Positions 24,255 to 35,956 of a DNA stretch of 64,000 nt are shown one piece after another. This DNA is from Anadara kagoshimensis (lineage: Eukaryota > Mollusca > Bivalvia > Arcoida > Arcidae), in NCBI GenBank assembly GCA_021292105.1, contig CM037868.1, positions 35,590,876 through 35,654,875 on the forward strand. The letters run 5' to 3'. How positions within the stretch are numbered: position 1 is the first letter of the stretch; each line of letters begins with the position of its first letter. The position numbers and the translations under genes are program-made. The notes below the pieces were generated by a model. That model was not told the origin of the DNA and searched no databases. It saw only the letters and a list, made by a program, of their open reading frames with translations.

Positions 24255-24668
24255 TCTGAGTTCTTGTGCTGTTAAAACGGACACCCTAAATTGTATGAAG
24301 CACAATATACATAGCATGCGCAGTGTAGTATGCGTAGCTTCCGAAAAGCTGTAGAGGAGGCGAATTCTATTCTGCACAAATTCGTTCGCTTAATATTAGC
24401 TTAAAACTGGAGTGTACTCTGTAAACATGCGTGTCAATGATGATAAAAGTCCTACGGAAGAGAAGACATTTTATATCGCTGCTTTTCCAAGTTCTTGCGA
24501 AATTAAAACAGACACCCTCAATTGTATGAAACATAATGTACATAGCATGTACCGTTTCCGAAAAGCTGTTGAGATATACCGTAGGTAGAGATAGAGTCTG
24601 ACATGAGTTGCAGATTTGGCACCGATTCTATGGCTTAATATGAAACTTTTGACAGGTCTGTACTCTGT
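24255..24668. repeat. 231-bp tandem duplication containing a MITE-1 half
   Basis: 'gttcttg...ttaaaac(g/a)gacaccct' occurs at about 24,260 and 24,491. Both units lead into a MITE-1-like right end; the second ends 'cttttgacaggtctgtactc' near 24,668. Confidence 0.65.
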
Positions 24669-25247
24669 AAACGTGCTTGTAAATTAAACACGAAAATGAT
24701 GATAAAGCCCAATGAAAGAGAGAAAAAAAGGTTTTATATCGTTGCTTGTCGCATGAATTGTTATGGGACCATAAACAATATATATTTGCATTATAAATAT
24801 GTGGTTTTTCGATCATGTGCAACACAACCCTGACTTCGTTATGCGAAATCTCAATTCAGTCATTAAATGTGTCTATATGACTTTGTGTATAATAAATATA
24901 TGCATATGTTTAAAGCATGTTTCACGGTTTACTTTTGAAATATATTTTAATGGCCAATTTTAGACCTTTTATTTTCAGAGTTATGACAATTTACACCATC
25001 ACGGATAATGTGCTCCAAAATTTAAACTTGTGATGATAAATCTCTACACCCATGATAAATACACTGGAGTGTAAAATGAAATTTGATATTGTAATTTTTC
25101 TTAGTAATGCAATTAAAGCAACTCATAAAGATTATATTCATATTGAATGAAAGTGTAAATAACATTACATTAGAAATGTAAATTTTTAGGAACAGTTATT
25201 AGAGATATATATACATTGTACATTTCTTCCAATTCAAAGATAGAAAT

Positions 25248-25423
25248 TGCAGTCCAACCTGTCTTAAAGAAACACCTCTATATAATGGCCACCTGCTTTA
25301 AAGGCCAGTAGAATTATATCCCAATTGTTCTTTATTCATTTGAACCTGTATATAAAGGCGACCTGCCATAAAGACCACTTACTGGTTCCCTTGGGTTGCC
25401 TTTATAAACAGGTTTGACTGTAT
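25248..25423. mobile_element. MITE-3, complete
   Basis: Terminal inverted repeats 'gcagtccaacctg' and 'caggtttgactgta'. The interior has palindromic 'ggccacctgctttaaaggcc' and 'aacctgtatataaaggcgac'. About 176 bp; a common invertebrate TIR type. Confidence 0.8.
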
Positions 25424-25559
25424 TACAGATTCAGAAACACTATTACAATATGTGGATCTGATCAGTAGAAGTAATGAGTTTTAAATTGATGGACATTTCA
25501 GTTTACATTGTACCAAATGAGGTTTAAAATTTAAGGCGTGGCCATCATTTTTGGTTTCT

Positions 25560-25970
25560 TCCGGCTTCTGCAGTTGCCACATGTTGCTATGATAGCCAAA
25601 TGATTTAAAGCATGTGCTTACGGATAACAGTACCTCTCAACGCTAAGGCTCGAATCCCGATTGAGAACGATCCGATATTATTAAACAAAAGTATTCAGTT
25701 CGATCACTGAAGACCAATGGGTTTCTCCGGCTTCTGCAGTTGCCCCTGTGACCTCGGTAGCCAAGTGCTTTTAAGCATTTACTTACGGATTACAGTACAT
25801 CTCATCGCCTAGGTTGGAATCCCAATCGAGGTAGACCCTATTGTGAGAAAGTTTGGAAGTTCGCTTGCCGAAGCTCTATTCTTAGTAATGGATAAATTTG
25901 TTCTCATCACGAATAGCTGAAAAACTGCTGATGCGACGTTAATCAACATCACAACCAACAATGAATTACT
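25560..25970 (+). mobile_element. SINE with duplicated tRNA-like head
   Basis: Two successive heads at about 25,560-25,680 and 25,735-25,850 share 'gcttctgcagttgcc', 'acttacgga' and 'gg(t/c)t(t/c)gaatcccgatt'-like B boxes. They lead into a SINE-B-type tail (tcacgaatagctgaaaaac, gctgatgcgacgttaat). Confidence 0.7.
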
Positions 25971-26684
25971 GTTAAAGTGTTTCTTCTAGAAGGGATTATC
26001 GGACCATTTATCCCTCAATTTTGCCAAACGACTCCGTTGTTGAGTCCTTAATGGCCATGCATTTATTTATCAAAAGTAAGAATGTTATTGTGTCTTAGAG
26101 GAAAAGTTTTAAGAAACTGCCACTCTGAAATATCCTAGATTGAAAACTGGTAATAAAGTGTCTGGGTGCAAATAAATTAATATACATACATATACTAGTA
26201 TCTTATGTTTGGTATGTACAGACTTTAGGGACATTAAACACAGTTTGTCCCCGAGATGACACCCATTATCCTATATAAGTCCAACGTAAACGTTATAACA
26301 ATATAATGATATCGGAGCTAGATAGCCTAAATCCCTTCAAAATTAAAATTGGACTAAAGTGAGAATGAGGTAGTAATGCCTCTATTATTGTCCTGTTGGG
26401 ACTTTTAAGTGGGTGCCATTTTTGCAATTGTGACCCCGTATATTTATCATTCTTGGGTATAAATTAATGTAAGATGTTCTTTTGTGATTTTGCATGTTTA
26501 TCAATTTAGAAAATAGATTTGAAAGTCTTCAATATGTCAAAATGTCAAATGCAGTTTAAAATCTTTCCGTGTTTTTCATTGCGGTCAAGAAATATTTATC
26601 ATGATCAGTCATAGGTAAATATCTCAGTTAATGTTGAAACTAGTCGAATAATTTCGCGCCATTTTTAGTGAAGCGGAGTGGAGG

Positions 26685-26890
26685 AATATTATTTTATGTC
26701 CCAGTCAAAATTCTTTCACTTATATCGAGGTGGTTCGTTCTGGTATAATGGAACCGCTAGAGAAAACCAAAGATCTTCGACATGCAAATTGATAAACTTT
26801 CTCATATTAGAATTTTCTTCAGAAAACGGTGAAAGTCGCTGCAATCGCGCGCTTTAGACCAACAGCCATTGAGGCCCAGCGGCGATATTT
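26685..26890. repeat. SINE-A tail/bivalve repeat fragment
   Basis: 'cagtcaaaattctttcact', 'tatatcgaggtggttcg' and 'gagaaaaccaaagatcttcg' in the order seen at 56.4 kb and 63.7 kb. Confidence 0.6.
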
Positions 26891-26984
26891 TTGTCCTTGA
26901 CGAATTAACAAGTGTACCTTTGCGATTAAGCGATATTTATAGAGGGCATGTATTAAAGAAATAATTTATAACTGAAATACATAC

Positions 26985-27146
26985 ATATTATATACACAGT
27001 GTGTAGGTACAACCCTCAGTATCAGGTCGAGTCCTTTTTTCGTAGCCGTATCACTACGAGTCGCGCTAGCGCGACGAGTAGTGATACAGCTACGAAAAAA
27101 GGACGAAACTGATACGAAGGGTTGTACCTACACACTATGTATATGA
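26985..27146. repeat. Long near-perfect palindrome (about 80-bp arms, no loop)
   Basis: Arms mirror around 27,067/27,068, with the centre 'tcgcgctagcgcga'. Left-arm blocks 'gtgtaggtacaaccct' and 'ccttttttcgtagc' have exact or near-exact partners 'gctacgaaaaaagg' and 'gggttgtacctacacac'. Arm differences are few, mostly at 'cagtatcaggtcgag' versus 'gacgaaactgatacg'. Confidence 0.95.
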
Positions 27147-27152
27147 TTTTTT

Positions 27153-27402
27153 ATCTAACATTTCCAATTTTGTAATTTAAAATGATAAAAAAACAATACT
27201 TAATGTGAAAAATTACATTTTACCACAGAAAACCACTGAACTATGTTATGACATTTACTCTACGTTCTCCCTAATGACGTCACAATGAGAACGTGCACGT
27301 GCACTTTACCGCCAATGTTGTGGTGATACAAGATTCTGTATCATGCGTGTTTGATAAAACTTGTATTTCGTAGAAAAACTAGTCTAATGTTAGATAAATG
27401 TT
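27153..27402. mobile_element. TIR element adjoining the palindrome
   Basis: 'tttatctaacattt' near the left end pairs with 'aatgttagataaat' at the right end. The interior is about 220 bp with no coding capacity. Confidence 0.5.
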
Positions 27403-27435
27403 CATAATAACCGCGAATGGAATTGAGATCGTGAA

Positions 27436-27461
27436 ATAACAACAACAACAACAACAACAAT
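27436..27461. repeat. (AAC)n microsatellite
   Basis: About eight to nine units of aac. Confidence 0.95.
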
Positions 27462-27604
27462 TATATGGACTTGTAAGTAGGTGTGATTGAGGAACCGCCA
27501 AGTGTAAAATACCTGCAAAACCTAACATTTATTACTAGTATTGTGTCCAATTTTATAATCAGCGGTTACAAGGTGCTTTTGTTTGTCTTGTCTTGGTTGG
27601 CTGT

Positions 27605-27800
27605 TTTAACATTGACTTGTATTGTGTCTTGTTCTTGATAACAATGGCCGTTTTATCATTGGCTTGTATTGTGTCTTGTTCTTGATAACAATGGCCGTTT
27701 TAACATTGACTTGTATTGTGTCTTGTTCTTGATAACAATGGCCGTTTTAACATTGACTTGTATTGTGTCATGTCCTTGATTGTGTTTGGCCGTTTTGTCA
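27605..27800 (+). repeat. 47-bp tandem repeat, about four units
   Basis: 'ttgacttgtattgtgtcttg' recurs at about 27,611, 27,658, 27,705 and 27,752, followed each time by 'ataacaatggccgtttt' except in the last, diverged unit. Confidence 0.9.
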
Positions 27801-27955
27801 TTGTTTTGCTTCTTGATCTTGGTTGTATTGGTTGATGTCAAATACATCTTTTTCAGTTGCAATTTTTCGTTGACACTATTAGGATAAATAAATTCGATCA
27901 ATGCATTTTTCTACTGAAGCTTTGAATATTTCTCATTTAGAATATTAATATATAC

Positions 27956-28025
27956 ATTTATTGCCTTTGAGTGAGGGAGATCTATGAACATTTGTTCATA
28001 TTTCCCTCAAACAAAGGCAATAAAT
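27956..28025. repeat. 70-bp hairpin-forming inverted repeat
   Basis: 'atttattgcctttg' pairs with 'caaaggcaataaat', 'gaggga' with 'tccctc' and 'tatgaaca' with 'tgttcata'. Nearly the whole 70 bp folds back on itself. Confidence 0.85.
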
Positions 28026-28100
28026 TGTTTATTATACCGAAAGATGACCATTGAAATTTGAAATAAGAAAGACTGAAAGAAAGAAAAATAATTTAAACAA

Positions 28101-29117
28101 GAGCACCGCCGAGCGGAGCATTATACGCCCGTGTTATATTGATCGAGAAGTACTATTTACTGAGAAGTATAAGTACAACTAGGATATATGTATGTAAAAA
28201 TATATTACCAACTCCGTGTTTGGGCCATAACTCGTACCCAAAAAAGTTGTAATTCAAATTTGCACGAGATATTACCATGATTAAGGTTTAACGTATAACA
28301 ATTTCATTTAAATCCATGTTTGTATTGTCTACTGAATGGAATACAAACCACATGGTCATACATACAGAAATGTCTAAGTTAAAAAAGGGACATAACTCCT
28401 CCAAAAATAATCCGAAAAGTTGTAATTCGAACTTGCACCAGATTATAACATCGAAAATGTGTATACAAATTTCATTTGAATCCATAAATAGTTGTAGGCT
28501 CTAATGACCGGAAACCACATGGTCATACATACAAAATTTCTAAGTTAAAAAGGATCATAACTCCTCCAAAAATAATCCGAATAAGTTGTAATTCGAACTT
28601 GCACCAGATATTTACATCGTAAATGTGTAACCAAATTTCATTTAAATCCATAAATAGTGGTAGGCTCTAATGATCGGAAACCACATAGTCATACATACAA
28701 AAATTTTTAAGTTAAAAAAGGGGCATAACTCCTCCAAAAATAATCCGAGAAAGTTGTAATTCGAACTTGCACCAGATATTACATCTTTAATGTGGTATAC
28801 CAAATTCATTTGAATCAAAATAGTTGTAGGCTCTATGATCGGAAACCACATGGTCATACATACAAAAAATTTCTAAGTTAAAAAAGGGGCATAACTCCTC
28901 CCAAAAATAATCCGAAAAAGTTGTAATTCGAACTTGCACAAGGTATTACCATGGTAAAGCTGTATACCAAATTCATTTGAATCCATAAATGTTTGTGGTC
29001 TCTATGAACGGAATACAAATTGTTAACAGACGCCCGCCCGCCCGCCCGCCCGCCCGCCCGCCCGGACGGACAGCACCGTAACATAATACGTCCCGTCATA
29101 TGACGGGCGTATAAAAA
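28101..29117. mobile_element. Repeat element with five internal about 168-bp tandem units
   Basis: It starts 'gagcaccgccgagcggagca' and has end motifs 'ttatacgcccgt' and 'acgggcgtataa' as a short inverted pair. The unit marker 'gttgtaattc' sits at 28,246, 28,419, 28,585, 28,753 and 28,920 (spacing 166-173). A (GCCC)n run at 29,033-29,062 ends the array. This pattern (repeated 'gggcataactcctcc', then a GACGGAC run) is familiar from molluscan genomes; class uncertain. Open frames inside are repeat by-products. Confidence 0.8.
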
Positions 29118-29434
29118 GGACAGCCTAAAAACATAATTTCTTCTCCGATTCATTGCTTTCCTCCTATCGGAACTCATCGGAGGCAAACGCTAGAACGTCG
29201 TGACCGATTCTCCATTGTGACGTCATGATGTTCCGAAGAGGTGGGATATATGTTTTCAGAGGGATACACGTTGTTTTCTCCACCCTGATCACATGATCCA
29301 ATGATCCAATCAAATATAGATAGTATCGTATTTTCTAAAGAGGTATAATAATCTTACTTATATTATTTTTGTTAATTGTTGTTTTCAATGTCAGATATTT
29401 TAATGAAGATACGATATGCTCATATTTTAAATTT

Positions 29435-29465
29435 TCAATATATATTATATATATATATATATATA
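29435..29465. repeat. (TA)n microsatellite
   Basis: Alternating ta run preceding the TTGGGTC-type elements. Confidence 0.85.
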
Positions 29466-29477
29466 CTTAAACTTACC

Positions 29478-29990
29478 CACTTATTGGGTCTTGCATATAT
29501 TACACTGCTATTGGGTCCAAGTAGAAGTGCTATAGTTAGACGATTGTAAATCTTATGGAATTATAGATAAGTGGCACAAGTAGCTATGTATACGTATATA
29601 TACACGAAAAAATGTGGAAATTTCATAGTTATCAATGATGATTCTGAAACCTACTTGTTGGGTCAGACCCAATTATTTATTGGGTCTGACCCAATAATGC
29701 TATATATATAATATATTATTGGGTCATGGACCCAATAATGTTATCTATATAAATATAGTTGGGTCCTAACAGGTTTGGTTTTGTCTTTTGTATACTATAA
29801 ATCTTCTTGCGGCTGTTTCTTAGTAGCATCTGTCTACTGTTGGATTTTCTGATACTTGCAAATTTTCCATTTCTTATACACATATGCAGTTGGGTCAGAC
29901 CCAATAATGCTATATATCTTATAAATTATTGGGCCATGGACCCAATTATGCAATCTATAAAATATAAATTGGGATCCCAACTGCCTCGGT
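29478..29990. mobile_element. Cluster of palindromic 'TTGGGTC' elements (MITE-4)
   Basis: Blocks at about 29,657-29,765 and 29,887-29,975, with a fragment at 29,478-29,520. Each contains 'ttgggtcagacccaa' or 'attgggtc(t/c)gacccaataat' and 'ttattgggtcatggaccc'. Related copies at 38,968, 39,313 and 54,063. Confidence 0.75.
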
Positions 29991-30114
29991 AGCTCAGTAT
30001 ACTTTTTATTCAGATAATTCTACCCCATCCCAACGTTGTCATACACGGCATCATTTAATATGTAACCCCAGGCCGGTTGCCAAACGCTGAACTGCGTGTA
30101 TCTTATGGTCCATG

Positions 30115-30212
30115 TATTATGCTGTGCATTCCCCTCTCGGGACGTGTCGCTGGTGTTTTCCTTCTGATCCCGGGAATACACAGCAGGGCGGAGCGGGATT
30201 GCGGGTGTTACA
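30115..30212 (-). repeat. Putative 3' LTR of the Gypsy element
   Basis: Direct-repeat partner of 35,957-36,053. On the minus strand it starts TGTAACACCC and ends near GAATGCACAGCA. It contains an internal stem (ctgtgcattcc / ggaatacacag). No polypurine tract is obvious next to it, which weakens the LTR call. Confidence 0.55.
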
Positions 30213-31111
30213 TCAAAGCGGATAACATACACGATCCTGGTACTATCATGTTTGATACAGATTACAGCTCATAATATTAATTTCTTTTGTCAATATTTTA
30301 AGTTAGTCCATATTATGGTCGCAAATTAGGAATCACATTGAATTCATAGTTAAGTTCATAATTCCAAAACACAAGTCCTTCTCGTTTTATGGCTTTATAT
30401 TCCAAACTCAGATCAAGAAGTCAGTCGTTTCCATAGCAGCATTTCAGTTTTAAAGTCTTTTTATCCAGTCTGTCAGCTGATACTGTCGCCCTCTGTCATC
30501 AGTCATGGCCTTTTCTCCATTAACATAGTTTTTCTTCAACCATCTCTTATCGTCAGTTTTCTCGTTGCCTTCCTTCGACAGCCGATGTTCTCACAAACCA
30601 GTCATGTAAATAAAAAAAAACCACATTATAATTTACAATATTTACAATACACGTTGGGCAAACAATTGGGGGCAAATGCCTCACATCAGCAACTCAATCC
30701 TTTATGTACCTGAAACTAAATAATGTATATACAACAATTGGATGCGAATGCATCACTACTTTGACCGCTATGATTACTTTCCCCTAAAGATAAATGTTAA
30801 CAACCTGAAATTAAATTAAATTGATTACAAACAATATCACAAGTAACAACTTTTATGTTACAAAAAATCCCTTGCTTATCTAGCTATTTGAATACCCTTC
30901 GTCAAAACATATAGTGATATTTTTATTTTTTGATTAATTTCAACCATTCATTCTAATGTTGATTTTCCCATTCTTATTACCACTATGTGGAGCAATATCT
31001 TTGATGAACATCATCAAATGTTGGCAATTTAACTTATATTCTAAAGTATGACAACCAACTTTCTTGAAGAATTTTGACAAATTTAGATATGAGAGAATTA
31101 GGTTCACTAAA

Positions 31112-32740
31112 TCACTTTGTAATAATTTTTACAATTAGACCTTTTCTTGCCCATAAGTTATCAGCTTCAAAATCATTAACATTTTCATCAATTTCAGAAT
31201 CTACCACATCATTATTATCAACATTTTGACTGTTCTCCTTATTATTCTGATCATTATTAGCAGGTTGTACATCGTCACTGTCATCGTTTACAGTAACATC
31301 ATTGTCAGTCGGGGATTCTCTGTGGTCTCTTGGGCCAATGTAAAGTTTTAATCTATTATTGTGAATACGAGATTTCACCATTTTGTGATCTGAACACCGT
31401 CTTAGTTTACAATAAAACACGAATATAACGAACACGCTTAAAACGAATACATGGATAGAACGAAGTCAATAATTTGGCTTCTCTATATAAGTCTATATAT
31501 AACAATATAACAAAGTTGCTATATAACAAAGTTAAAAGTAGAGTCCCTAGGGCTTCATTATAAACTTGTTTTACTGTAAACTAAGACGGTGTTCATGTAT
31601 GATTATCTCTAACGTCTACAATGTAAAAGGGACCATCCCACTTTACATGTAACTTGGGAGATAATCCTTTAGGTACTTTCATTGCTTTTAACATTACCAT
31701 ATCACCAGCTTCAAATTCAGGCGCCTTGGCCTTCACTTGTGATTGGTCTTTTGATTCTTTTACAATCGACTTAACAATTTTCAGTCTATCAATCAACTCC
31801 TCCAAATGTTCCTTAGCAGTTTTACCCATTTGTGGTTTTGGCTGAACATTTATGTCAAAGGGTAAATTCATTTCTTTACCAAATAACAATTAAAACGGAG
31901 AAAACCCTGTTGACTCAGTATTTGGAGACATACGCATTGCCATCATTACACTTGGTAAAAGCTTTGGCCAATTTAACTGGTCACTGCCACAATATGTCCG
32001 TAACGTCTGAGCTATCGTGCGATTCATCCTTTCACAAGTAGAATTGGACTGTGGGTGATAAGAACTAGTGTGGTGTCGACTTACATAAAACAGTTCACAC
32101 AGTGCTTGTACTAACTTTGACATAAATGTCTGGCCACGATCACTTACCAATTGGCGCACCATAGCGACTAAATATCTCGTTATATAGAACTTCTGCTACT
32201 TCAGTCGCTTCTTGCGTTTTAAGGGAAAACTTTCAGGCCATCTAGAAAAACTATCTACAACTAGCAAGATGTGCTGGTACCCTTCTTTTGATTTAGGCAA
32301 ACATTTGAGTATGTCCATGTGCCAACATGAGAAAGTGCCCTCTGTGGGTAAGGGCATTAATGAATCTGGCCGATGATGAGTCGGTTGTTTAGCTCTCTGG
32401 CACTTATCACAACTTGTTACATAATCATATACTTGCTGAGTCATACCGTTCCAATAATACTTTAGATTTAGAGCACTGAAAGTTTTCTTAACACCTGTGT
32501 GTCCACCACCTGCTTTACAGTACTAGTCGTGGTAAGCACGTAATGCGTCTTGTCTAATGTCTTGGAGAGAACCAACTGTTCTATCATACTTTCTGCCTTA
32601 TGTACACCCTTAGTACGTGATCGATATAAGTGTATAAGCTCGACCATAGCACCTAACCTATAGTGGTCTCTTTCATAGCATAAATTTCGACCTCTTTTCG
32701 GGTCGTCCGGAAGTTCATTTATCTTAAGATAATTTATCAA
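31112..32740 (-). pseudogene. Gypsy integrase and C-terminal tail (broken)
   Basis: Fragments in order: linker (32,740-32,468); zinc CxxC (CDKCQ) and first catalytic Asp in the WHMDI block (32,444-32,196); second Asp in LVSDRG and Glu in the STCERMN block (32,162-31,890); GPF/Y-like module with WDGPFYIVDV (31,889-31,593); tail from about 31,391 to 31,112. All three DDE residues are present but lie in different frames. The tail is separated from the GPF/Y module by a TIR insertion at 31,392-31,594. Confidence 0.8.
31392..31594. mobile_element. TIR element inserted in Gypsy pol
   Basis: Outer inverted pair 'gaacaccgtcttagttta' (left) and 'taaactaagacggtgttc' (right), continuing into 'caataaaac' / 'gttttactg'. 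The interior has 'atataacgaa'-type motifs. It interrupts the reading frame between the GPF/Y-like block and the tail. Confidence 0.8.
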
Positions 32741-32911
32741 GTTTTTTAGCTCTGGACATTGTCCCTGAAGCTAACAAATACTGGGCACATCATTTAATTC
32801 TACGGTGTCATTGTCAATAACCGCGACTAACGGTTTGCCTTGTATATATTCAAACATAACAACTGTTACAGTCACGTCTGACCTACTGTCAATACTATTT
32901 ACATGTGTCAC

Positions 32912-33337
32912 TCATTTTTGTTCGTTATTGTCTACATTATCATAAGGTATTCTAGATATAGCATCAGCATTTTGATTCTTTTTACCTTCTTTGTAAATAA
33001 CATCAAAACTATAATTTTGCAATTCTAAAGCCCACCTTTCTAACCTTGAATTTGTATCTTTAGATTTATATAACCAAACTAACGCTTGATGGTCAGTGTA
33101 AACCTGAAACTTAGCATGTGAGAGATAAACTTTGTTTTTCATAATACCTTCTAATACAGCCAAACATTCTTTTTCAGTTATTGTCCAATTTTTCTCTTTA
33201 TTTCTAAGTGTACGCCCACCATATAAAATATATTGTTCCTTATTTTCAACATCTAACTGGCCTAAAATGTACCCTATAGCTGAACCTAAGTCGTCAGTTG
33301 TAAGAATAAATGGTTTGTTCAAATCTGGATAAGACAA
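32912..33337 (-). pseudogene. Gypsy RNase H fragment
   Basis: Intact 141-codon frame with FILTTDDLGSAIG (one DASD-like acidic block), TEKECLAVLEGI (the conserved Glu) and YTDHQALVWLY (the conserved Asp), then NADAISR at the C-end. This is the RNase H of Ty3/Gypsy pol. Confidence 0.85.
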
Positions 33338-34336
33338 AATAGGTGTGGACGTAAGTGCAGTGCAGTTTTCAAAGCTTCAAAAGATTTCTGACATTTATCA
33401 TCCCAAACAAAAGGTTTATCTTTTTGAAGAGCATTTAAAGGAATGATTATCTTTGCATAATCTTTAGAGAACCTCCTATAATAATTACATAATCCTAATA
33501 TTTGTCTTACCTCATGCTGATTTCGTGGTACTGGATAATTTCTGACAAGTTCAATTTTTGAATTATCTACCTTGACTCCATCTTTTGATATTATGTGACC
33601 TAAATATTTCACTTCTGTGACACCAAAATGACACTTTTCTGGTTTTAGCGTTAGATTTGCTTTCCTTAACCTAGTAAAATCTTCTTCTAAATGCTCAAGA
33701 TGTTCATTAAAATCCTTGCTCAAGATCAGTAAATCATCTATGTAACATAACACATTTTCCAGTTCAAACCTCTCATCACTTGTGAAAAAGAAATACTGCT
33801 ATTTATAATCCATAGGGCATACGGTTCTATTCGTAAATTCCTGAATGCGTTATGAACGCTGCTTTGGCCTTACTATTTTCATGGAGAGAGATTTGCCAAA
33901 AAGATTGAGATCAACCAATTGTGGAAAAAAATTGAGGTTTCCTCCCTCCAATTGTGTCAAAAACATCATTTAAATTTGGCAATGGGAATGACATTGGTTT
34001 TATGTTCTGGTTTAAAAGACGAAAGTCACAAAGGAACCGGAAACTACCATCTGATTTTTTTACCATTACAACTGGACTATGCAAAATAGAGTTAGAAGGA
34101 CTGATAATATTGTTTTTGAGCATTTCTTCTATCTGTTTTTCTATTTCCTGTCTTGCCTTTGGTGCTGCCCTGTGCGGTGGCAAACTAACTGGAGAGTTCT
34201 CAACTGTATTAATTTCATGCTTATATACATCTGTCAGACCTATTTCAAATAAATATGTAGAGAAAACCTGTCTGTTTTCCTTGGGGAACTTCAATAATTT
34301 GTCCTTTTCATTCTTTGAAAGACATGACTTTGGCAA
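33319..34336 (-). pseudogene. Gypsy reverse transcriptase (two frames)
   Basis: 34,336-33,911 carries the N-terminal RT part (SPVVMVKKSDGSFRF, LCDFRLLNQ). 33,753-33,319 carries the catalytic YIDD box (LCYIDDLLILS) and the thumb (KCHFG...YLGHIIS). Between 33,910 and 33,754 the sequence is still RT-like but has stops and a frame change, so the polymerase is dead. Confidence 0.85.
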
Positions 34337-34617
34337 GTCAAAATTTAAGCTATTTTGCCTCTTACCTGATTTACTTTCAATATTGTTGACCAGTTTTTTA
34401 TAGAACCCGGCTCGATCTCTGATATAGATGCCACAGATCTATTTCTTGGCAATATATCTTCTCATTATATAGATTCACTATCTGCACCATTGCAGTCTTA
34501 CCTTTAGTGTTCACTAAACAGTTCTAAAGCTTTCAAATAATCATTTGGTTTCAAAATAACATTCTTACCTCTGAATTTCTCTGGTATCTTAACAGGAACT
34601 AAAGTCATCTTATTTCC

Positions 34618-34960
34618 CTATATAGCTGTCTTATAGTTTGTTCTTACCTTATTTTGAATTGAATTAATTAGTGCTACTTGTTCTGATCCGTCATTGAGAT
34701 ATAACGTTCTAGTTGGGTAATCTATATTAGCAAGATTTTCACTTAGAAAATCATGACCCAAAATCACTGGATATTCAATATTATTCACTACTAAAAATGT
34801 CTGTGAAATTGTCAGTTTTTCAAAAACCTTCACCACATATCTGTAAACCTACTCCATCTACCCCATAAATCCTAGTTGCTGATAGAGTGATCTTAGAACG
34901 TTCATCGTTTAGCTTATTGTACAAGGACATTGACAAACAACTAACTGCCGCTCCTGTATA
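34618..34960 (-). pseudogene. Gypsy aspartic protease with altered active site
   Basis: The second half (PVILGHDFL) is clear at 34,836-34,618. About 100 bp upstream, in a neighbouring frame, the expected D-T-G-A active-site motif reads Y-T-G-A (tatacaggagcg on the minus strand), so the catalytic Asp is lost. A frameshift separates the two halves. Confidence 0.7.
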
Positions 34961-35089
34961 ATTTACTTGTAATCTCGATTCCTCTGTTGTACGTGTCGAA
35001 TTGTTCCTGCTATCAGTTTGATTTGCTACACGACTAGTATTCTCAGTCCTATTCCGAGTATTATTGCCTATATGTGCATTGTATTTTTG

Positions 35090-35225
35090 TGCCTAATCTG
35101 ACTTTTAACTTCAAAACATGCCCTAGCTACATGGCCAACTTTTCTACATTTATAACATTCTTTCAGTCTAGCTCTACAATGAGCTTGTCTAGTACAACTA
35201 GATCTACCACAAAATCTACAAATTT
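35090..35225 (-). pseudogene. Gypsy nucleocapsid zinc knuckle
   Basis: The minus strand encodes CYKCRKVGHVARAC, a CCHC knuckle with C-x2-C-x4-H-x4-C spacing. It is preceded by a Cys/Arg-rich stretch. Confidence 0.75.
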
Positions 35226-35305
35226 ATTTCGTTTTCTACTTACTTGAGAATGTATTTCATTGGCTAATTGTCTAGAGTCATTTTTAATACTTTAAAACTT
35301 ACTTA

Positions 35306-35856
35306 CTAGTTTTGACATCTCTCTCTGTGTACATGTTCTATATCCTTACCATCTATTGAATTTACATTTAGCTCTGACAACTTAACACATTTCTCTGCTA
35401 TGACAGCAGCGTGTTCAAGTTCTTCTAAAGGTTTAGGGTTCTGTTTTATAATTGTAATTTCCAACTCTGGCTTTAAACCCTTCTTTGCCAATTTAAATTC
35501 CAAATGTTCCGGTATCTCAAAATCTAATATGCTTTTAATTTTAACCTATCAAAGTTCTCCAAAACTTTTCATTAAAAAAATTAATTTCGATATCTTCAAG
35601 ATCTAAATCAATTCCAAATCTTTTACAAAGTGCTTCTACAAGAAGAAGCACCATTCTTTCACTCATAAAACCAGACTTTAGCGGATCCTTTTAAATAAAA
35701 TGGGACATACAAATGCGCTTTGTCCTCAGTAATTTTATTTATTTCAATCCAATTCCTAAAATATTTCACCCAGTTTAAAGGATTGCCTGAACCATTAAAT
35801 ATAGGAGGCGTAACAATAGAAGTAAAAACTTGTACGTTACCTTCCGATTCAGACAT
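35306..35856 (-). pseudogene. Gypsy gag (broken)
   Basis: 35,856-35,659 begins at an ATG and contains NWVKYFRNW and KGSAKVWF, typical of retrotransposon gag. 35,503-35,306 continues gag-like helical sequence (LEELEHAAVIAEKCVKL) after a frame break. Confidence 0.75.
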
Positions 35857-35956
35857 CTTGGATGTGACTTTACATCGATGGACCTGGTATCTTCATTTCT
35901 TTAGCTCTGTAGTTTTCGTCCTGGTACCGTTACTTCCACTCTTCATCCACCAAACA

